From contig NZ_PJJM01000101.1 in assembly GCF_002929805.1 (NCBI RefSeq), positions 64,239 through 128,238 on the forward strand: a stretch of 64,000 nt of DNA, given 5' to 3'. The DNA comes from Cryobacterium sp. Y50 (GTDB taxonomy: Bacteria; Actinomycetota; Actinomycetes; Actinomycetales; Microbacteriaceae). Both the position numbers and the translations under genes were made by a program. A model generated the notes under the pieces. The model saw nothing but the letters and a program-made list of their open reading frames with translations, made no database searches and was not told the origin of the DNA. Positions 10,113 to 19,190 of the stretch are shown one piece after another (the stretch's first letter is position 1; each line of letters opens with the position of its first letter).

Positions 10113-11150
10113 ATGGCCGCGTCCACCGTCAGTACCCAGATTCAGTTGGTGAGCCATCCCGTCGGGTGGCCCACAGCGGCGGACTTTCGCATCGTGACCG
10201 TCGACCTGCCCGATGTCGCGCCCGGGCAGGTGCGCGTCGCCAATGAATTCATCTCCGTTGACCCGTACATGCGTGGCCGGATGAACGACGTGAAAAGCTA
10301 CATACCGCCGTTCGTGCTCGGCGAGACCATGACGGGTGGGGCTGTGGGAAGGGTCGTCGCGTCCGCCAGCGACGCATTCGCCGTCGGTGATATGGTGACC
10401 CATCAGTACGGCTGGCGCGACCTGGTACAGGAGGATGCTAGCGGGTTTCGTGTTGTCGCCGCTCTTTCGGATGTTCCATTCTCGGCTTACCTCGGCGTTC
10501 TCGGCATGACCGCCTTCACGGCGTACGTCGGCCTGCTCGAAGTCGCCAAGCTCAAAGAGGGCGACACGGTATTCGTCTCCGGAGCCGCCGGCGCGGTCGG
10601 CAGCATGGTTGGGCAAATCGCTCGGCTCAAGGGGGCCACGCGCGTCATCGGCTCGGCTGGATCGGCGGAAAAGGTGGCCCTGCTCACGGGAAAATATGGC
10701 TTCGACGCCGCGTTCAATTACAAGGACGGTTCCATCACGGATCAACTCGCCGCCGCCGCCGCCCCCGACGGCATCGACGTGTATTTCGACAACGTGGGAG
10801 GCGAGCATCTCGAGGCCGCATTGGCACGCTTCAACGACGGCGGCCGTGCGGCCATGTGCGGTGCGATCTCCCTCTACAACAGCACGGACGTCCCGACTGG
10901 CCCAAACAACCTGTCCAATATCGTCACTCGTGGCCTCACCCTCACCGGCTTCACGGTGGGCAACTTCTGGAGCAATCTGCCGGCGTTCTCCGCTGAGATG
11001 GCCGACTGGCTGGCGGCAGGGGCGATCGTTTTCGACGAGACCGTCATTGACGGCGTCGAAAACAGTGTCGACGCATTCCTTGGCCTCATGCGCGGCGAGA
11101 ACACCGGCAAGATGGTTGTGCGTACGGGTGGTTTCGCCCCGACACCCTGA
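10113..11150 (+). CDS. NADP-dependent oxidoreductase, MDR superfamily (leukotriene B4 dehydrogenase/CurA-like)
   Basis: 345 residues from the ATG at 10113, with GAGGGG upstream. It is a zinc-free medium-chain reductase: N-terminal GroES-like domain with EFISVDPYMRGRMND, then the Rossmann domain with VFVSGAAGAVGSMVGQIARLKG and IGSAGSAEKVALL, and the family-typical YFDNVGGEHLEAALARF. Members reduce alpha,beta-unsaturated carbonyls with NADPH and serve in detoxification. The Tyr/Lys pattern near FNYKDG fits the PTGR/YncB-like subgroup. A divergent TetR gene and operator lie upstream, and a DJ-1-type gene follows after about 50 bases, suggesting a small reactive-electrophile response unit. Confidence 0.88.
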   Translation: MAASTVSTQIQLVSHPVGWPTAADFRIVTVDLPDVAPGQVRVANEFISVDPYMRGRMNDVKSYIPPFVLGETMTGGAVGRVVASASDAFAVGDMVTHQYGWRDLVQEDASGFRVVAALSDVPFSAYLGVLGMTAFTAYVGLLEVAKLKEGDTVFVSGAAGAVGSMVGQIARLKGATRVIGSAGSAEKVALLTGKYGFDAAFNYKDGSITDQLAAAAAPDGIDVYFDNVGGEHLEAALARFNDGGRAAMCGAISLYNSTDVPTGPNNLSNIVTRGLTLTGFTVGNFWSNLPAFSAEMADWLAAGAIVFDETVIDGVENSVDAFLGLMRGENTGKMVVRTGGFAPTP

Positions 11151-11202
11151 GCCGAACAATTCCACAGTCTTCTACGATCGCCTTCACCGATAAGGGAGAA
11201 AA

Positions 11203-11910
11203 ATGACCCACGTACTTTTCGTCGTCAGTGCCGCTAACCACTGGACTCTCACCGACGGCACCCTGCACCCGACCGGGTATTGGGCTGAAGAACTCGCCCA
11301 GCCGCATCGACTGTTCACCGCGGCGGGCTGGCAGATCAGCATCGTTACGCCCGGCGGCGTCGCCCCGACTATTGATGCGGTGAGCCTGCGCGCGGACGCT
11401 GCCGGGGGAGAGGACCGCGCGGCTGAGATCATCGAGTACATCACGACCATTTCCGGTCAGCTCGACGAGCCGCTCAGCCTCGATGATATCGATGTCGCTG
11501 ACTACGATGTGGTGTTCTATCCGGGCGGTCATGGCCCGATGGAAGACCTCGCCGTCGATGCCGTCTCTGGCCGCATCCTCACCGAGGCCCTCGACAGCGG
11601 TCGCATCCTCGGCGTGCTCTGCCACGCCCCGGCTGCACTGCTCGCCGCCCGGCGCTCCGACCAGAGTTGGCCCTTCGCCGGCTATCGCATGACCGGCTTC
11701 ACCGACGCCGAGGAAGTATTGGGGGGCTTGGCACCGAAGGCGCCGTGGCTGGTGCAGAGTCGGCTGGTTGAGTTGGGCGCCGACTTCGTCGCCGGCGAAT
11801 CGTTCTCCCCGCACATGGAGATCGATCGCAACCTCTACACCGGGCAGAATCCGGCCTCGTCCACCGCGCTGGCTGAGGCGATCATTGCGGCAGTCAACGA
11901 CCAAGACTAA
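11203..11910 (+). CDS. Type 1 glutamine amidotransferase-like DJ-1/PfpI domain protein
   Basis: 235 residues. The nucleophile elbow is clear: VLCHAPAALLAA with the Cys around residue 145, preceded by VVFYPGGHGPMEDL, the acidic-residue and oxyanion region of the DJ-1/PfpI/Hsp31 group. Length and the large insert around DRAAEIIEYITTI fit the Hsp31-like class, members of which act as glyoxalase III or chaperones. It follows the oxidoreductase gene by 52 bases with the ribosome site AAGGGAG, so it is probably in the same TetR-controlled unit. Detoxification of carbonyl compounds is the likely theme (inference). Confidence 0.85.
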   Translation: MTHVLFVVSAANHWTLTDGTLHPTGYWAEELAQPHRLFTAAGWQISIVTPGGVAPTIDAVSLRADAAGGEDRAAEIIEYITTISGQLDEPLSLDDIDVADYDVVFYPGGHGPMEDLAVDAVSGRILTEALDSGRILGVLCHAPAALLAARRSDQSWPFAGYRMTGFTDAEEVLGGLAPKAPWLVQSRLVELGADFVAGESFSPHMEIDRNLYTGQNPASSTALAEAIIAAVNDQD

Positions 11911-11955
11911 CGGCGGTCATCGGATGGGGTGGGCGCCGGGATCTCAGCAGGCGGT

Positions 11956-13095
11956 TTAATGGTGGCGCAGGGCGGCGAGGGCCAGCGCCACGTCCTCCTC
12001 GTCGTTGTAGAGGTGGAAGGCCACGCGTGCGCGGCCGGCCCGGCCTGAGGCGGTGAGGCCGGCGGCGGTGAGTCGTGCGAGGTCGCGGCCAGCGGCGTCC
12101 GGCCAACTGATGATCGCCTGACCGAGGCGGGGCAGGTCGAGTCCATCGCACAGGGCATCGCCAAGGCCAGTATTGTGGGCGGCCACCTCGGCCAGGTCGA
12201 GGCTGCGGAACAGGCCGATCGCCGGTTCGGCACCGACCCAGGCTGGCCAGGCCGGCGACACGTCGAACCGGCGGGCGTCTTGGGCGAGCAGCATAGCCGG
12301 ACCGTAACAGGATTCCCACAGGTCTTCCCCCGCATACCAGCCGGCATTCACCGGGTACAGTTCCACCGCGAAAGCGTCGGTGACCGTGAAGAAGGTGACG
12401 CCGCGCGGGGCGCCGAGCCACTTGTAGCTGTGGCAGATTGTGGCGTCGAACACTGACGCATCGACCGGCATCCACCCGGTGGCCTGAGTTGTGTCGCACA
12501 GGGTGAAGGTGCCCGTGCGTTGCGCGGCAGCCTGGATGGCGGCGCTGTCGGCGAGCGTGCCGGTGGCGGACTGCACGAGGGAGAAGGCCACGAGCCAGGT
12601 GTTCACTGTCAGACTTGCAGCCAGATCGGCCAGTTCCACCTGCCGCACGGTCACGCCGCGATGCGCCTGAGCCAGAAACGGAAACACCATCGAGCTGAAG
12701 TCACCGCGGGGGAGCACAACTTCGGCGCCATCGGGGATGCTCGCAGCGACCATACCCGCCATGACCGAGGTCTGCGAGCCGATTGCGACCCGGTCGGGTG
12801 TGACCCCGACCAGGTCGGCGTAGCCCGTGCGCACGCGCTCGACCACCTCGCCGTAGCGGGCGGCACAGGCCTCACCGCGGGCCCAGACCTCGATATCGTC
12901 CCGCACCGCGACGATCGTGTCGATCGTCGGCAGCCCGAGCGTGCAGGCGGCGAGATAGCCGCGCCCGGCGGTAAAGCGTGCGCGCGCTTCGGTGATGGTG
13001 ACGGTGTTCGTGCGTGCGACAGCTGTGTTGGTGCTGGTGCTGGTGTTGGTGCTGGTGCTGGTGCTGGTGCTGGTGCAAACCGGTGCGGGGATCAT
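11956..13095 (-). CDS. Class V aminotransferase-fold PLP enzyme
   Basis: 379 residues from the ATG at 13095. The first 30 residues are a Thr-Ser/Thr-Asn low-complexity tail from a hexanucleotide repeat. The PLP core follows: ICHSYKWLGAPRG with the Schiff-base Lys, and FTLCDTTQATGWMPVD with the cofactor-ring Asp region. The overall pattern resembles kynureninase/cysteine-desulfurase-like fold type I enzymes, but the substrate cannot be assigned. It is divergent from a LysR regulator and shares a short A/T-rich intergenic region with it, so it is probably that regulator's target. Confidence 0.8.
   Translation of the reverse strand: MIPAPVCTSTSTSTSTNTSTSTNTAVARTNTVTITEARARFTAGRGYLAACTLGLPTIDTIVAVRDDIEVWARGEACAARYGEVVERVRTGYADLVGVTPDRVAIGSQTSVMAGMVAASIPDGAEVVLPRGDFSSMVFPFLAQAHRGVTVRQVELADLAASLTVNTWLVAFSLVQSATGTLADSAAIQAAAQRTGTFTLCDTTQATGWMPVDASVFDATICHSYKWLGAPRGVTFFTVTDAFAVELYPVNAGWYAGEDLWESCYGPAMLLAQDARRFDVSPAWPAWVGAEPAIGLFRSLDLAEVAAHNTGLGDALCDGLDLPRLGQAIISWPDAAGRDLARLTAAGLTASGRAGRARVAFHLYNDEEDVALALAALRHH
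13029..13076 (-). repeat. Hexanucleotide (GGTGCT/GGTGTT) tandem repeat in N-terminus of PLP enzyme gene
   Basis: Eight consecutive six-base units, mostly GGTGCT with one GGTGTT, read on the minus strand as alternating Thr-Ser and Thr-Asn. The length can vary without a frameshift. Confidence 0.85.
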
Positions 13096-13115
13096 AATTT
13101 CAGTATGGCCACGGG

Positions 13116-13168
13116 TTATGCATAGGACAATAACTAGTATTCGATGCAACGCATAAGCCCTGGTTATG
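13116..13168. promoter_or_regulatory. Candidate LysR binding region in divergent promoter
   Basis: Between the two divergent genes lie TTATGCATAG (with the perfect TATGCATA core) and CATAA-n7-TTATG. The repeated TTATG/CATAA half-sites with spacing near one helical turn are what a LysR-type regulator usually binds next to its own gene. The second motif overlaps the ATG at 13166. Confidence 0.4.
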
Positions 13169-13177
13169 ATCGATATC

Positions 13178-14167
13178 ATGATTCGGCTTCCTCCGCAGGG
13201 CCCCGATCTCGACGCGCAGGCCCTGCGCATCGTGCGGGCGGTGCACGAAACGGGGTCGATCACGGCGGCCGCGGTGGCCCTCGGCTTTAGCCAGCCGGCC
13301 GTCAGTCAGCAGCTCAAACGGCTCGAGCAGCGGCTCGGCCTCGCCGTGATCGAGCGGGTCGGCCGAGGCGTTCGCCTCACCGAAGCCGGCCTCGTGCTGG
13401 CCAGGCACGCCGTCACCGTTGCCACCGCGCTCGACGCTGCAGCGGGGGAGATCGCCGAGCTGCAGGGGCTGCGCTCCGGGCTGGTGCGTCTCGTGGCGTT
13501 CCCGTCGGCATCCGCTACCCTCGTGCCCAGTCTCTTGGCGCGCATGAAAGACCAGCATGGCCAGATCAGCATTACCTATCTCGAGGCCGAACCGCCCGAG
13601 GCCGTCGCCGCCGTGCGCCAGAATAGCGCCGACCTGGCCATCACGTTCAGTTACCCGGGGGACCGGGTGGATCCGCACCGGAAGAGTGCGCAGGGGTTGC
13701 GGGTGGCGACCCTGCGGCGAGACGAGATGATGCTGGTGCTACCGGTCGGGCATCCGCTGGCCGGCGCTGCGCGCGGGGACGTCGACCGCAGTGCCACTGA
13801 TCGCAGTGCCATTGCACCCGGCGCAGTGGACCTGGGCGATCTCGACGACGAGAATTGGGTGGCCGGCTGCCCGCGCTGCCGCGGCCACCTGCTTGATCTC
13901 TGTGATCGTCGTGGATTCGCCCCGCGCATCTCCTACGAGACCGACAATGTCGCCGCGGTGTTCGGACTGGTCGAGGCTGGCATCGGCGTAGCGTTGCTGC
14001 CGGCGCTCGCGATCGAGTCGGTCGGCAACCGCGCGGGTGTTGTCATTCGTGCCACGACCGGGCGGGACCATCGCACCCTGCACGCCGTGACGAGCGCCGG
14101 TGCTGAGCGGGTGCCGGCGCTGGCCGCCGCGCTGCGCGCGCTCGCTGCCATCGCTCGGGTCCGATAG
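13178..14167 (+). CDS. LysR family transcriptional regulator
   Basis: 329 residues from the ATG at 13178 (MIRLPPQGP); 13166 is an alternative but overlaps a palindromic half-site. The N-terminal winged helix-turn-helix is typical: ALRIVRAVHETGSITAAAVAL followed by GFSQPAVSQQLKRLEQRLG and the wing RVGRGVRLTEAG. Residues 95-329 form the periplasmic-binding-like effector domain, with the subdomain hinge around LAITFSYPG and GIGVALLPALAI. A Cys pair in AGCPRCRGHL is unusual but lies where effector contacts occur. It probably controls the divergent PLP enzyme gene. A GC palindrome follows and could end its transcript. Confidence 0.85.
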   Translation: MIRLPPQGPDLDAQALRIVRAVHETGSITAAAVALGFSQPAVSQQLKRLEQRLGLAVIERVGRGVRLTEAGLVLARHAVTVATALDAAAGEIAELQGLRSGLVRLVAFPSASATLVPSLLARMKDQHGQISITYLEAEPPEAVAAVRQNSADLAITFSYPGDRVDPHRKSAQGLRVATLRRDEMMLVLPVGHPLAGAARGDVDRSATDRSAIAPGAVDLGDLDDENWVAGCPRCRGHLLDLCDRRGFAPRISYETDNVAAVFGLVEAGIGVALLPALAIESVGNRAGVVIRATTGRDHRTLHAVTSAGAERVPALAAALRALAAIARVR

Positions 14168-14230
14168 GCCGCGCCTACCCGATCACGGGCCCACCTTACG
14201 GAACCTGGCCCACGATGGATTATGGCCCAT

Positions 14231-14252
14231 TTTCCGGGCCCGGGCCCGGAAA
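14231..14252. terminator. Perfect 22-bp GC palindrome between LysR gene and gltX
   Basis: TTTCCGGGCCC directly followed by its own reverse complement. It has no loop and no T-run, so as RNA it would form a very stable hairpin. It may end the LysR transcript or act as a protein site in the gltX leader. Confidence 0.4.
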
Positions 14253-14289
14253 GACGGCCGGGGGGCTTGCGCAACTAGAATCATGAGTA

Positions 14290-15813
14290 ATGTCTGATAC
14301 CACTGCGCACCCGTTTTCTACCGCCACCGGAACCGACGTTCGCGTTCGGTTCTGCCCGTCGCCGACCGGAACGCCGCACGTCGGCCTCGTCCGCACCGCC
14401 ATGTTCAACTGGGCCTATGCCCGGCACACCGGCGGCAAGATGATCTTCCGCATCGAAGACACCGACGCCGCCCGCGACAGTGAAGAAAGCTTTCTGCAGC
14501 TCGTCGAAGCCATGCGCTGGCTGGGACTCGACTGGGACGAAGGCGTCGACGTCAGCGGACCCCAGGCGCCGTACCGCCAGTCCGAGCGCTACGACATCTA
14601 CCGCGGCGTGATCGAGCAGCTCAAGACCAGCGGCCACATCTACGAGAGCTTCGTCACCGGGGAAGAGATCGAGGCCCGCAACGTGAGCCTCGGCCGCGAT
14701 CCGAAAATGGGCTACGACAACTTCGAACGCGACCTCACCGCGGAGCAGAATGCCGCCTACCGAGCCGAGGGCCGGTCCCCGGCCCTGCGCCTGCGGGTGC
14801 CAGACACTGAACTCTCCTTCGACGACCTCGTGCGCGGCGAGATCACCTTCCCGGCCGGTTCGTTCAGCGACTTTGTGGTCGTGCGCCCCAACGGGCATCC
14901 GCTCTACCCCTTCGTTAACCCGGTCGATGACGCGCTCATGGGCGTCACCCACGTGCTGCGCGGCGAGGACCTGCTCTCGTCGACCCCGCGCCAAATCGCG
15001 TTATACCACGCACTCATCGACATCGGCGTGACCACCTTCGTGCCGCGCTTCGGCCACCTGCCCTACGTTATGGGCGACAAGAACAAGAAGCTCTCCAAAC
15101 GCGACGCCGATGCGAACCTGTTCCTGCACCGCGACCGCGGATTCATTCGAGAGGGCCTGCTCAACTACCTGGCCCTGCTCGGTTGGTCGCTTTCCCACGA
15201 CCGCGACGTGTTCTCGATCGACGAGTTCACGGCCGCGTTCGACGTCGTCAACGTCAACCCGAATCCGGCCCGATTCGATCTGAAGAAGGCCGAGTCGATT
15301 AACGGCGACCAGATTCGCCGGCTCGAAGCGGATGACTTCGCCGCCCGCTTGGTTCCCTACTTGGTGACCACCGGTGTGCTCGGCGAGACCCCGAGCGCGG
15401 CCGACCTGGCCCTACTCGCCCAGGGCGCGCCGCTGATCCAGGAGCGTATCGCTCTGCTCGGCGAAGCGCCCACAATGCTCGGCTTTCTCTTCCTGACCAG
15501 TGCCGACCTGATTCTCGAAGCGGATGCCCTCGCCTCGCTCCCGCAGAACGCCGCCGACATCCTCGGCGCGGCTCGCACCGCGCTGGAAAGTATTCCCGCA
15601 GCGGAATGGAACACCGACCGCGTGCACACGCTGCTCGCCGAGACGCTCGTCGAAGGATTGGGACTCAAGCCGCGCGTGGCCTTCGGACCGCTGCGCGTAG
15701 CGCTGTCGGGCCGCAAGATCTCGCCACCGCTGTTTGAATCGATGGAGATCCTTGGACAGACCGAAACGCTGGATCGCCTCGATCGGGCACTCGTGGTCAC
15801 CGCTTCCAAGTAG
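14290..15813 (+). CDS. gltX: Glutamyl-tRNA synthetase
   Basis: Class I aminoacyl-tRNA synthetase charging tRNA-Glu; in organisms with GatCAB it also charges tRNA-Gln for amidation. The 507-residue protein has the HIGH-like signature in [20 protein letters not shown] near residue 20, the [10 protein letters not shown] motif, and the KMSKS-like [14 protein letters not shown] near residue 260. The C-terminal anticodon-binding domain is mostly helical and of normal length. The ATG at 14290 is taken because it precedes the family N-terminus closely. The gene directly precedes tRNA-Gln, a linkage of related function. Confidence 0.96.
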   Translation: MSDTTAHPFSTATGTDVRVRFCPSPTGTPHVGLVRTAMFNWAYARHTGGKMIFRIEDTDAARDSEESFLQLVEAMRWLGLDWDEGVDVSGPQAPYRQSERYDIYRGVIEQLKTSGHIYESFVTGEEIEARNVSLGRDPKMGYDNFERDLTAEQNAAYRAEGRSPALRLRVPDTELSFDDLVRGEITFPAGSFSDFVVVRPNGHPLYPFVNPVDDALMGVTHVLRGEDLLSSTPRQIALYHALIDIGVTTFVPRFGHLPYVMGDKNKKLSKRDADANLFLHRDRGFIREGLLNYLALLGWSLSHDRDVFSIDEFTAAFDVVNVNPNPARFDLKKAESINGDQIRRLEADDFAARLVPYLVTTGVLGETPSAADLALLAQGAPLIQERIALLGEAPTMLGFLFLTSADLILEADALASLPQNAADILGAARTALESIPAAEWNTDRVHTLLAETLVEGLGLKPRVAFGPLRVALSGRKISPPLFESMEILGQTETLDRLDRALVVTASK

Positions 15814-15910
15814 TCCCGCGCCGGAGAAACTCGCCGGGGTACACCTCGGTTTGGCCTCTCCGGCCCGAGTGGGCTAGGCTACTACTCGGCCCGATCTTCG
15901 GATTAGGCAT

Positions 15911-15982
15911 TGGGGTATGGTGTAATTGGCAACACGGATGATTCTGGTTCATTTGTTCTTGGTTCGAGTCCAGGTACCCCAG
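15911..15982 (+). tRNA. tRNA-Gln (anticodon CUG)
   Basis: A 72-base cloverleaf: acceptor TGGGGTA paired with TACCCCA plus discriminator G, D-arm with GGTGTAATTGGCAACAC, anticodon arm GATGA-TTCTGGT-TCATT with CTG in the loop, and T-arm CTTGGTTCGAGTCCAGG. CCA is not encoded. Its 3' half is the likely integration site of the element that follows. Confidence 0.95.
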
Positions 15983-15987
15983 CTTTA

Positions 15988-16016
15988 GCCCCTGAGTTTC
16001 CGCGGAAACCAGGGGC
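15988..16016 (+). terminator. Terminator after tRNA-Gln
   Basis: GCCCCTG and AGTTTCC pair with GGAAACC and AGGGGC in one long hairpin, followed by ATTTCTTG. It begins six bases after the tRNA end. Confidence 0.75.
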
Positions 16017-16174
16017 ATTTCTTGTTTCCAGACACCACGTTCACGGCTCAAGGTGCCACTTTGGGTGCCAAAAACGACTGTCAGACGCCGTTTTCGCGAC
16101 GGCGACGGCGACTAGCCCGGCCACCTACGTGTCGCTGCGTGCGAGGTCGGAATGAGGTGTCGCACCTCTTTGTC

Positions 16175-16363
16175 ATGAGTGACGATGACGCAGAAATCAT
16201 GACCGGGCAGCAGGTCGCAGACCTGTTGCAGATCTCGCCCCGAACGCTCGAGGAATGGCGACAGACTTGCACCGGGCCGCCGTATCGACGCATGGGTCGG
16301 CACGTGAGATATATGCGCCGCGAGGTTCTCGCTTGGTTTGAGTCATTGGCCATGCATGCCTAG
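16175..16363 (+). CDS. Excisionase-like helix-turn-helix protein
   Basis: 62 residues from the ATG at 16175. It is a single winged helix-turn-helix of the MerR/Xis kind: EIMTGQQVADLLQISPRTLEEWR, then the wing PPYRRMGRHVRYMRREVLAWFESL. Proteins of this size and pattern placed just before a tyrosine integrase act as directionality factors that bend att DNA and favour excision. The stop overlaps the integrase start (ATG at 16356), so both are translated together. The first gene after the tRNA attachment site is the expected position. Confidence 0.8.
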   Translation: MSDDDAEIMTGQQVADLLQISPRTLEEWRQTCTGPPYRRMGRHVRYMRREVLAWFESLAMHA

Positions 16364-17564
16364 GCGGCGAATGCGCGCGGGCGAAGTCGGCACCATCCGC
16401 ATAGTCGTTCTGGCGAACGGACAGATCCAGGCACATGCCCGGATGCGGGACGAGTTCGGAACTCCTCACCGGTTGAAAGGAACACGTGCCACCGAGTTGG
16501 AGGCACGCCGATCGCTTGAAGACCAGGCCGACTTGGTCCGGAACGGCATTACTGGGGTGTCGTTGAACGCGTACTCGACGATTGCGGAGGCCGCGGTGGT
16601 GTTCCTAGACGACAAGCGACGGTCGGGAACGGTCGAAGTGTCCACCATCGAGACCTACGAGTTCAGCGTCAACAAGGTGATCATTCCCGAGTGCGGGGAT
16701 CTGCTCTTGACTGACCTCACCGTGTTGCGTTGCAATCGGATTCTGCAGCACATTCGCGAGACCAAATCGCTGTCGGCGGCTCGCAAGGCTCGCAGCATGT
16801 TCTCTCAGATTTGTGCCACCGGAATCGAGCACGGAGTGCTCGCCTTCAACCCCGTGCGCGACGCTCGAGCCCTGCCGCTTTCCCCAAAGAAGGAATCGGC
16901 CCTCACTCCCGCGCAGTTGGAGTTGGTTTGCGCCCTCATGCAGTCTTGGCGGTCCGGTGGAGACCATTATGGTCCACGCCCCAACGCACGATTGTTGGAG
17001 AATGCCATGCGGATCATGGTGGGCACCAGCGCCCGCATCGGCGAGGTACTTGCCCTCCGCAGATGCGACGTCGACGTGACGGCGAACCCACCCACCGTGC
17101 TCATCGCAAGCACGATCACCCAAACCCGCGCCGAAGGACTGCGCAGAAAACCGTCGCCCAAACGATCACGGCAGAAGAGGCGCATCGCCCTGCCGAGTTT
17201 TGCGGCGACCGCGATCCGCCGGCAACTGTCAGAGGCGAGCAGAGATCAGGAGGCTTACCTCTTTGCGACGAAGACGGGCGCACCGCGTAGCGTCAGCAAC
17301 TTCGAACGGTTGCTCCGGAGCTTCGTGACTGACAACGAGAGCGCGCTGACACAGGCCGGGATCGAAGTGGGGGAATTCTCCACCCACATCTTTCGACGCA
17401 CGGCGGCCACACTTATTGAAGCCGTTGCGGGCATCACGCTCGCGTCGCGGCTGCTCGGGCACTCCAACGAGCAGGTCACACGCGCCAGCTACGTTGTCAG
17501 CGCCGAGCTCGTCGACCCCATCACGGCGCAGATTATGGACGAAGCTTTGGGCGGGATACTTTAG
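16356..17564 (+). CDS. Tyrosine recombinase (integrase)
   Basis: 402 residues. It has an N-terminal arm-binding region, a SAM-like core-binding domain (about 75-165, with VSTIETYEFSVNKVIIPECG) and a catalytic domain. The catalytic residues are visible in order: Arg in GTSARIGEVLALRRCDV, a Lys-rich beta hairpin, His-x-x-Arg in STHIFRRTAATL, His in SRLLGHSNEQVT, and the nucleophile Tyr in RASYVVSAEL. All are intact, so the enzyme is probably active. It would catalyse recombination between the tRNA-Gln 3' end and the element's att site. Start at 16356 overlaps the excisionase gene. Confidence 0.92.
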   Translation: MPRRRMRAGEVGTIRIVVLANGQIQAHARMRDEFGTPHRLKGTRATELEARRSLEDQADLVRNGITGVSLNAYSTIAEAAVVFLDDKRRSGTVEVSTIETYEFSVNKVIIPECGDLLLTDLTVLRCNRILQHIRETKSLSAARKARSMFSQICATGIEHGVLAFNPVRDARALPLSPKKESALTPAQLELVCALMQSWRSGGDHYGPRPNARLLENAMRIMVGTSARIGEVLALRRCDVDVTANPPTVLIASTITQTRAEGLRRKPSPKRSRQKRRIALPSFAATAIRRQLSEASRDQEAYLFATKTGAPRSVSNFERLLRSFVTDNESALTQAGIEVGEFSTHIFRRTAATLIEAVAGITLASRLLGHSNEQVTRASYVVSAELVDPITAQIMDEALGGIL

Positions 17565-17734
17565 ATCGAATTCGCCGGCGTCAGTGACTCGGGCATCAAT
17601 TTTCACGGTGATCATGCTGGAATGGTCGAGACGAGCGGCGGGTTCAACCGATCCCTATTCTGCTTCAGCGTGAGTAGTCGTTTGTAATGCGTACAGACAC
17701 TGTGTCGCACCGGTGGGTTGCGAGACGCTTTGAC

Positions 17735-18122
17735 GAGACACCTTCGTCGTCACCACGCTTGACCGCTTGGGGAGGTCGACGGCCAACATGCTCGAGCTCG
17801 CCGCGGGGCCGCGCTCCGGGTGTTGAACCTGGGCGGGGGAGACGTGGACACGAGTACGCCGATGGGCGGCATGGTCTTCACGGTCATGGCGGCGCTGGCC
17901 GAAATGGAACTGGCGATCAAACGCGAACGCATCGTGGATAGCGTGGGTAAACGCCGCGCGGCCGGGAAGCATCTCGGCGGGCGACGCCCACGCTTCACCG
18001 AAAGCCAAGTCCTGAACGCGCGCCGCCTGGTCAACGCCGGCGAATCTGCAACCCAGGTCGCGCGAGATCTGAGCATGTCGCGCGCCACTCTGTATCGGAG
18101 AATTTCCGAACTCGGTTCGTGA
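17735..18122 (+). pseudogene. Serine recombinase (resolvase/invertase) remnant
   Basis: The C-terminal half of a resolvase is readable from about 17820: LNLGGGDVDTSTPMGGMVF, the E-helix region MAALAEMELAIKRERI, then a helix-turn-helix ending ATQVARDLSMSRATLYRRI. Just upstream, in another frame, is the segment DTFVVTTLDRLGRSTANMLEL, so a one-base deletion breaks the gene. The N-terminal part with the catalytic serine is absent. It is a dead copy, and shows that another mobile element was once present next to the integrase. Confidence 0.8.
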
Positions 18123-18397
18123 CGCTCGGGTGGGGCCAGTCGCAATATTGGCGATAAAAAACGTGCGGCGACAAGGGGGCGGACGGCGCGGCGAGGCAAC
18201 TACTTCTTGCCCCGGTTGACTCCGCCGATCCCACGTGAGACTCCAACTGCTCCTCGGCGACCGGCGGGGCTGGCCGCGGTTCGGTGCCCGTGAAAGGCCG
18301 GGTTGCGGCCGGTCCAGGCTGAAGTCAGATGCCACGTACAAGTGCCATGACCCTATGATTAGCTTTTGAATGACATGAGCTGGGGAAGGCGCAAAGC

Positions 18398-18925
18398 ATG
18401 GGGAAGCTGGGACTGACGGCGACCGAGATCGGTTGGAAGATTCACGCGTCCGCTGAAGTGGTCAATCTCCTGCTGTTGGAGAAGGGGCTCACGTACGGCG
18501 TCCCTGGTTGTTACGGCATCACGGAATCGGGCAAGATATTCGGCGTGGAGCGTAGCGCCCTCAAGAACAATTCGTTCGGCACCTTCGAGTGGAACAACTG
18601 GGATGAGAGCGTCATTGCGGAGCTTGGCGCCACTCCCGAGAAGATCGCCGATATGACCGGTGCTTTGAAGGTTGCGCGGGCAGCGAAGAGGTTGGCCGGC
18701 CGCGCCGAGGCGGAGGATGCGTTCGTCGCGTTCATGGCTGAAAAGGTGTCCCACGTCAGCGATGGGGGCTCGAAGGGCAGCCTGACCGACGGTCAGAAGA
18801 CGGTCATCGTCGTCGTAGCGGGTGTGGCCGTCATCGTCGGAGGCGTCCTGATCTACCAGGGCGTGAAGCGGTACAAGCGCAAGAAGGCGGAGCAGGTCGA
18901 ACGCGATGAAGACACCGCGTTGTGA
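18398..18925 (+). CDS. Antirepressor-like N-terminal domain with C-terminal membrane anchor
   Basis: 175 residues. The N-terminal 60 residues (KLGLTATEIGWKIHASAEVVN, then GCYGITESGKIFGVE) resemble the DNA-binding or binding-partner domain found at the start of phage antirepressor and KilA-type proteins. The middle is helical and charged (GALKVARAAKRLAGRAEAEDAF). A single hydrophobic helix near residue 145 (VIVVVAGVAVIVGGVLIYQG) is followed by a strongly basic tail (KRYKRKKAEQ). Such an HTH plus a tail anchor is unusual; it could tether DNA or another protein to the membrane. It stands alone, with about 270 non-coding bases on either side. Function unknown. Confidence 0.6.
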   Translation: MGKLGLTATEIGWKIHASAEVVNLLLLEKGLTYGVPGCYGITESGKIFGVERSALKNNSFGTFEWNNWDESVIAELGATPEKIADMTGALKVARAAKRLAGRAEAEDAFVAFMAEKVSHVSDGGSKGSLTDGQKTVIVVVAGVAVIVGGVLIYQGVKRYKRKKAEQVERDEDTAL

Positions 18926-19190
18926 CGACGAAGCGCCGCGCAGCCGAAGCCGACGTCCGTCACTTGGCGCGTGGATGCGGGCTGAGCCAGTTGGGAAGAC
19001 GAGAGTCTCGTGGTGGCCTCTCGGACGCACCTGCGATCGGGAGCGTGCGGATGGCTAGGGCTTCGTACCTGGGGGCCCAGGCTGGACAAACACCATCCTG
19101 TTCGTAACTGCGTCGTAATTGCCATGGTCGGCGCGATTGGGTACGAGATAGCGCGGCTATGTTGTCGGAGGTTGTCGGTAGCCTGCACGT

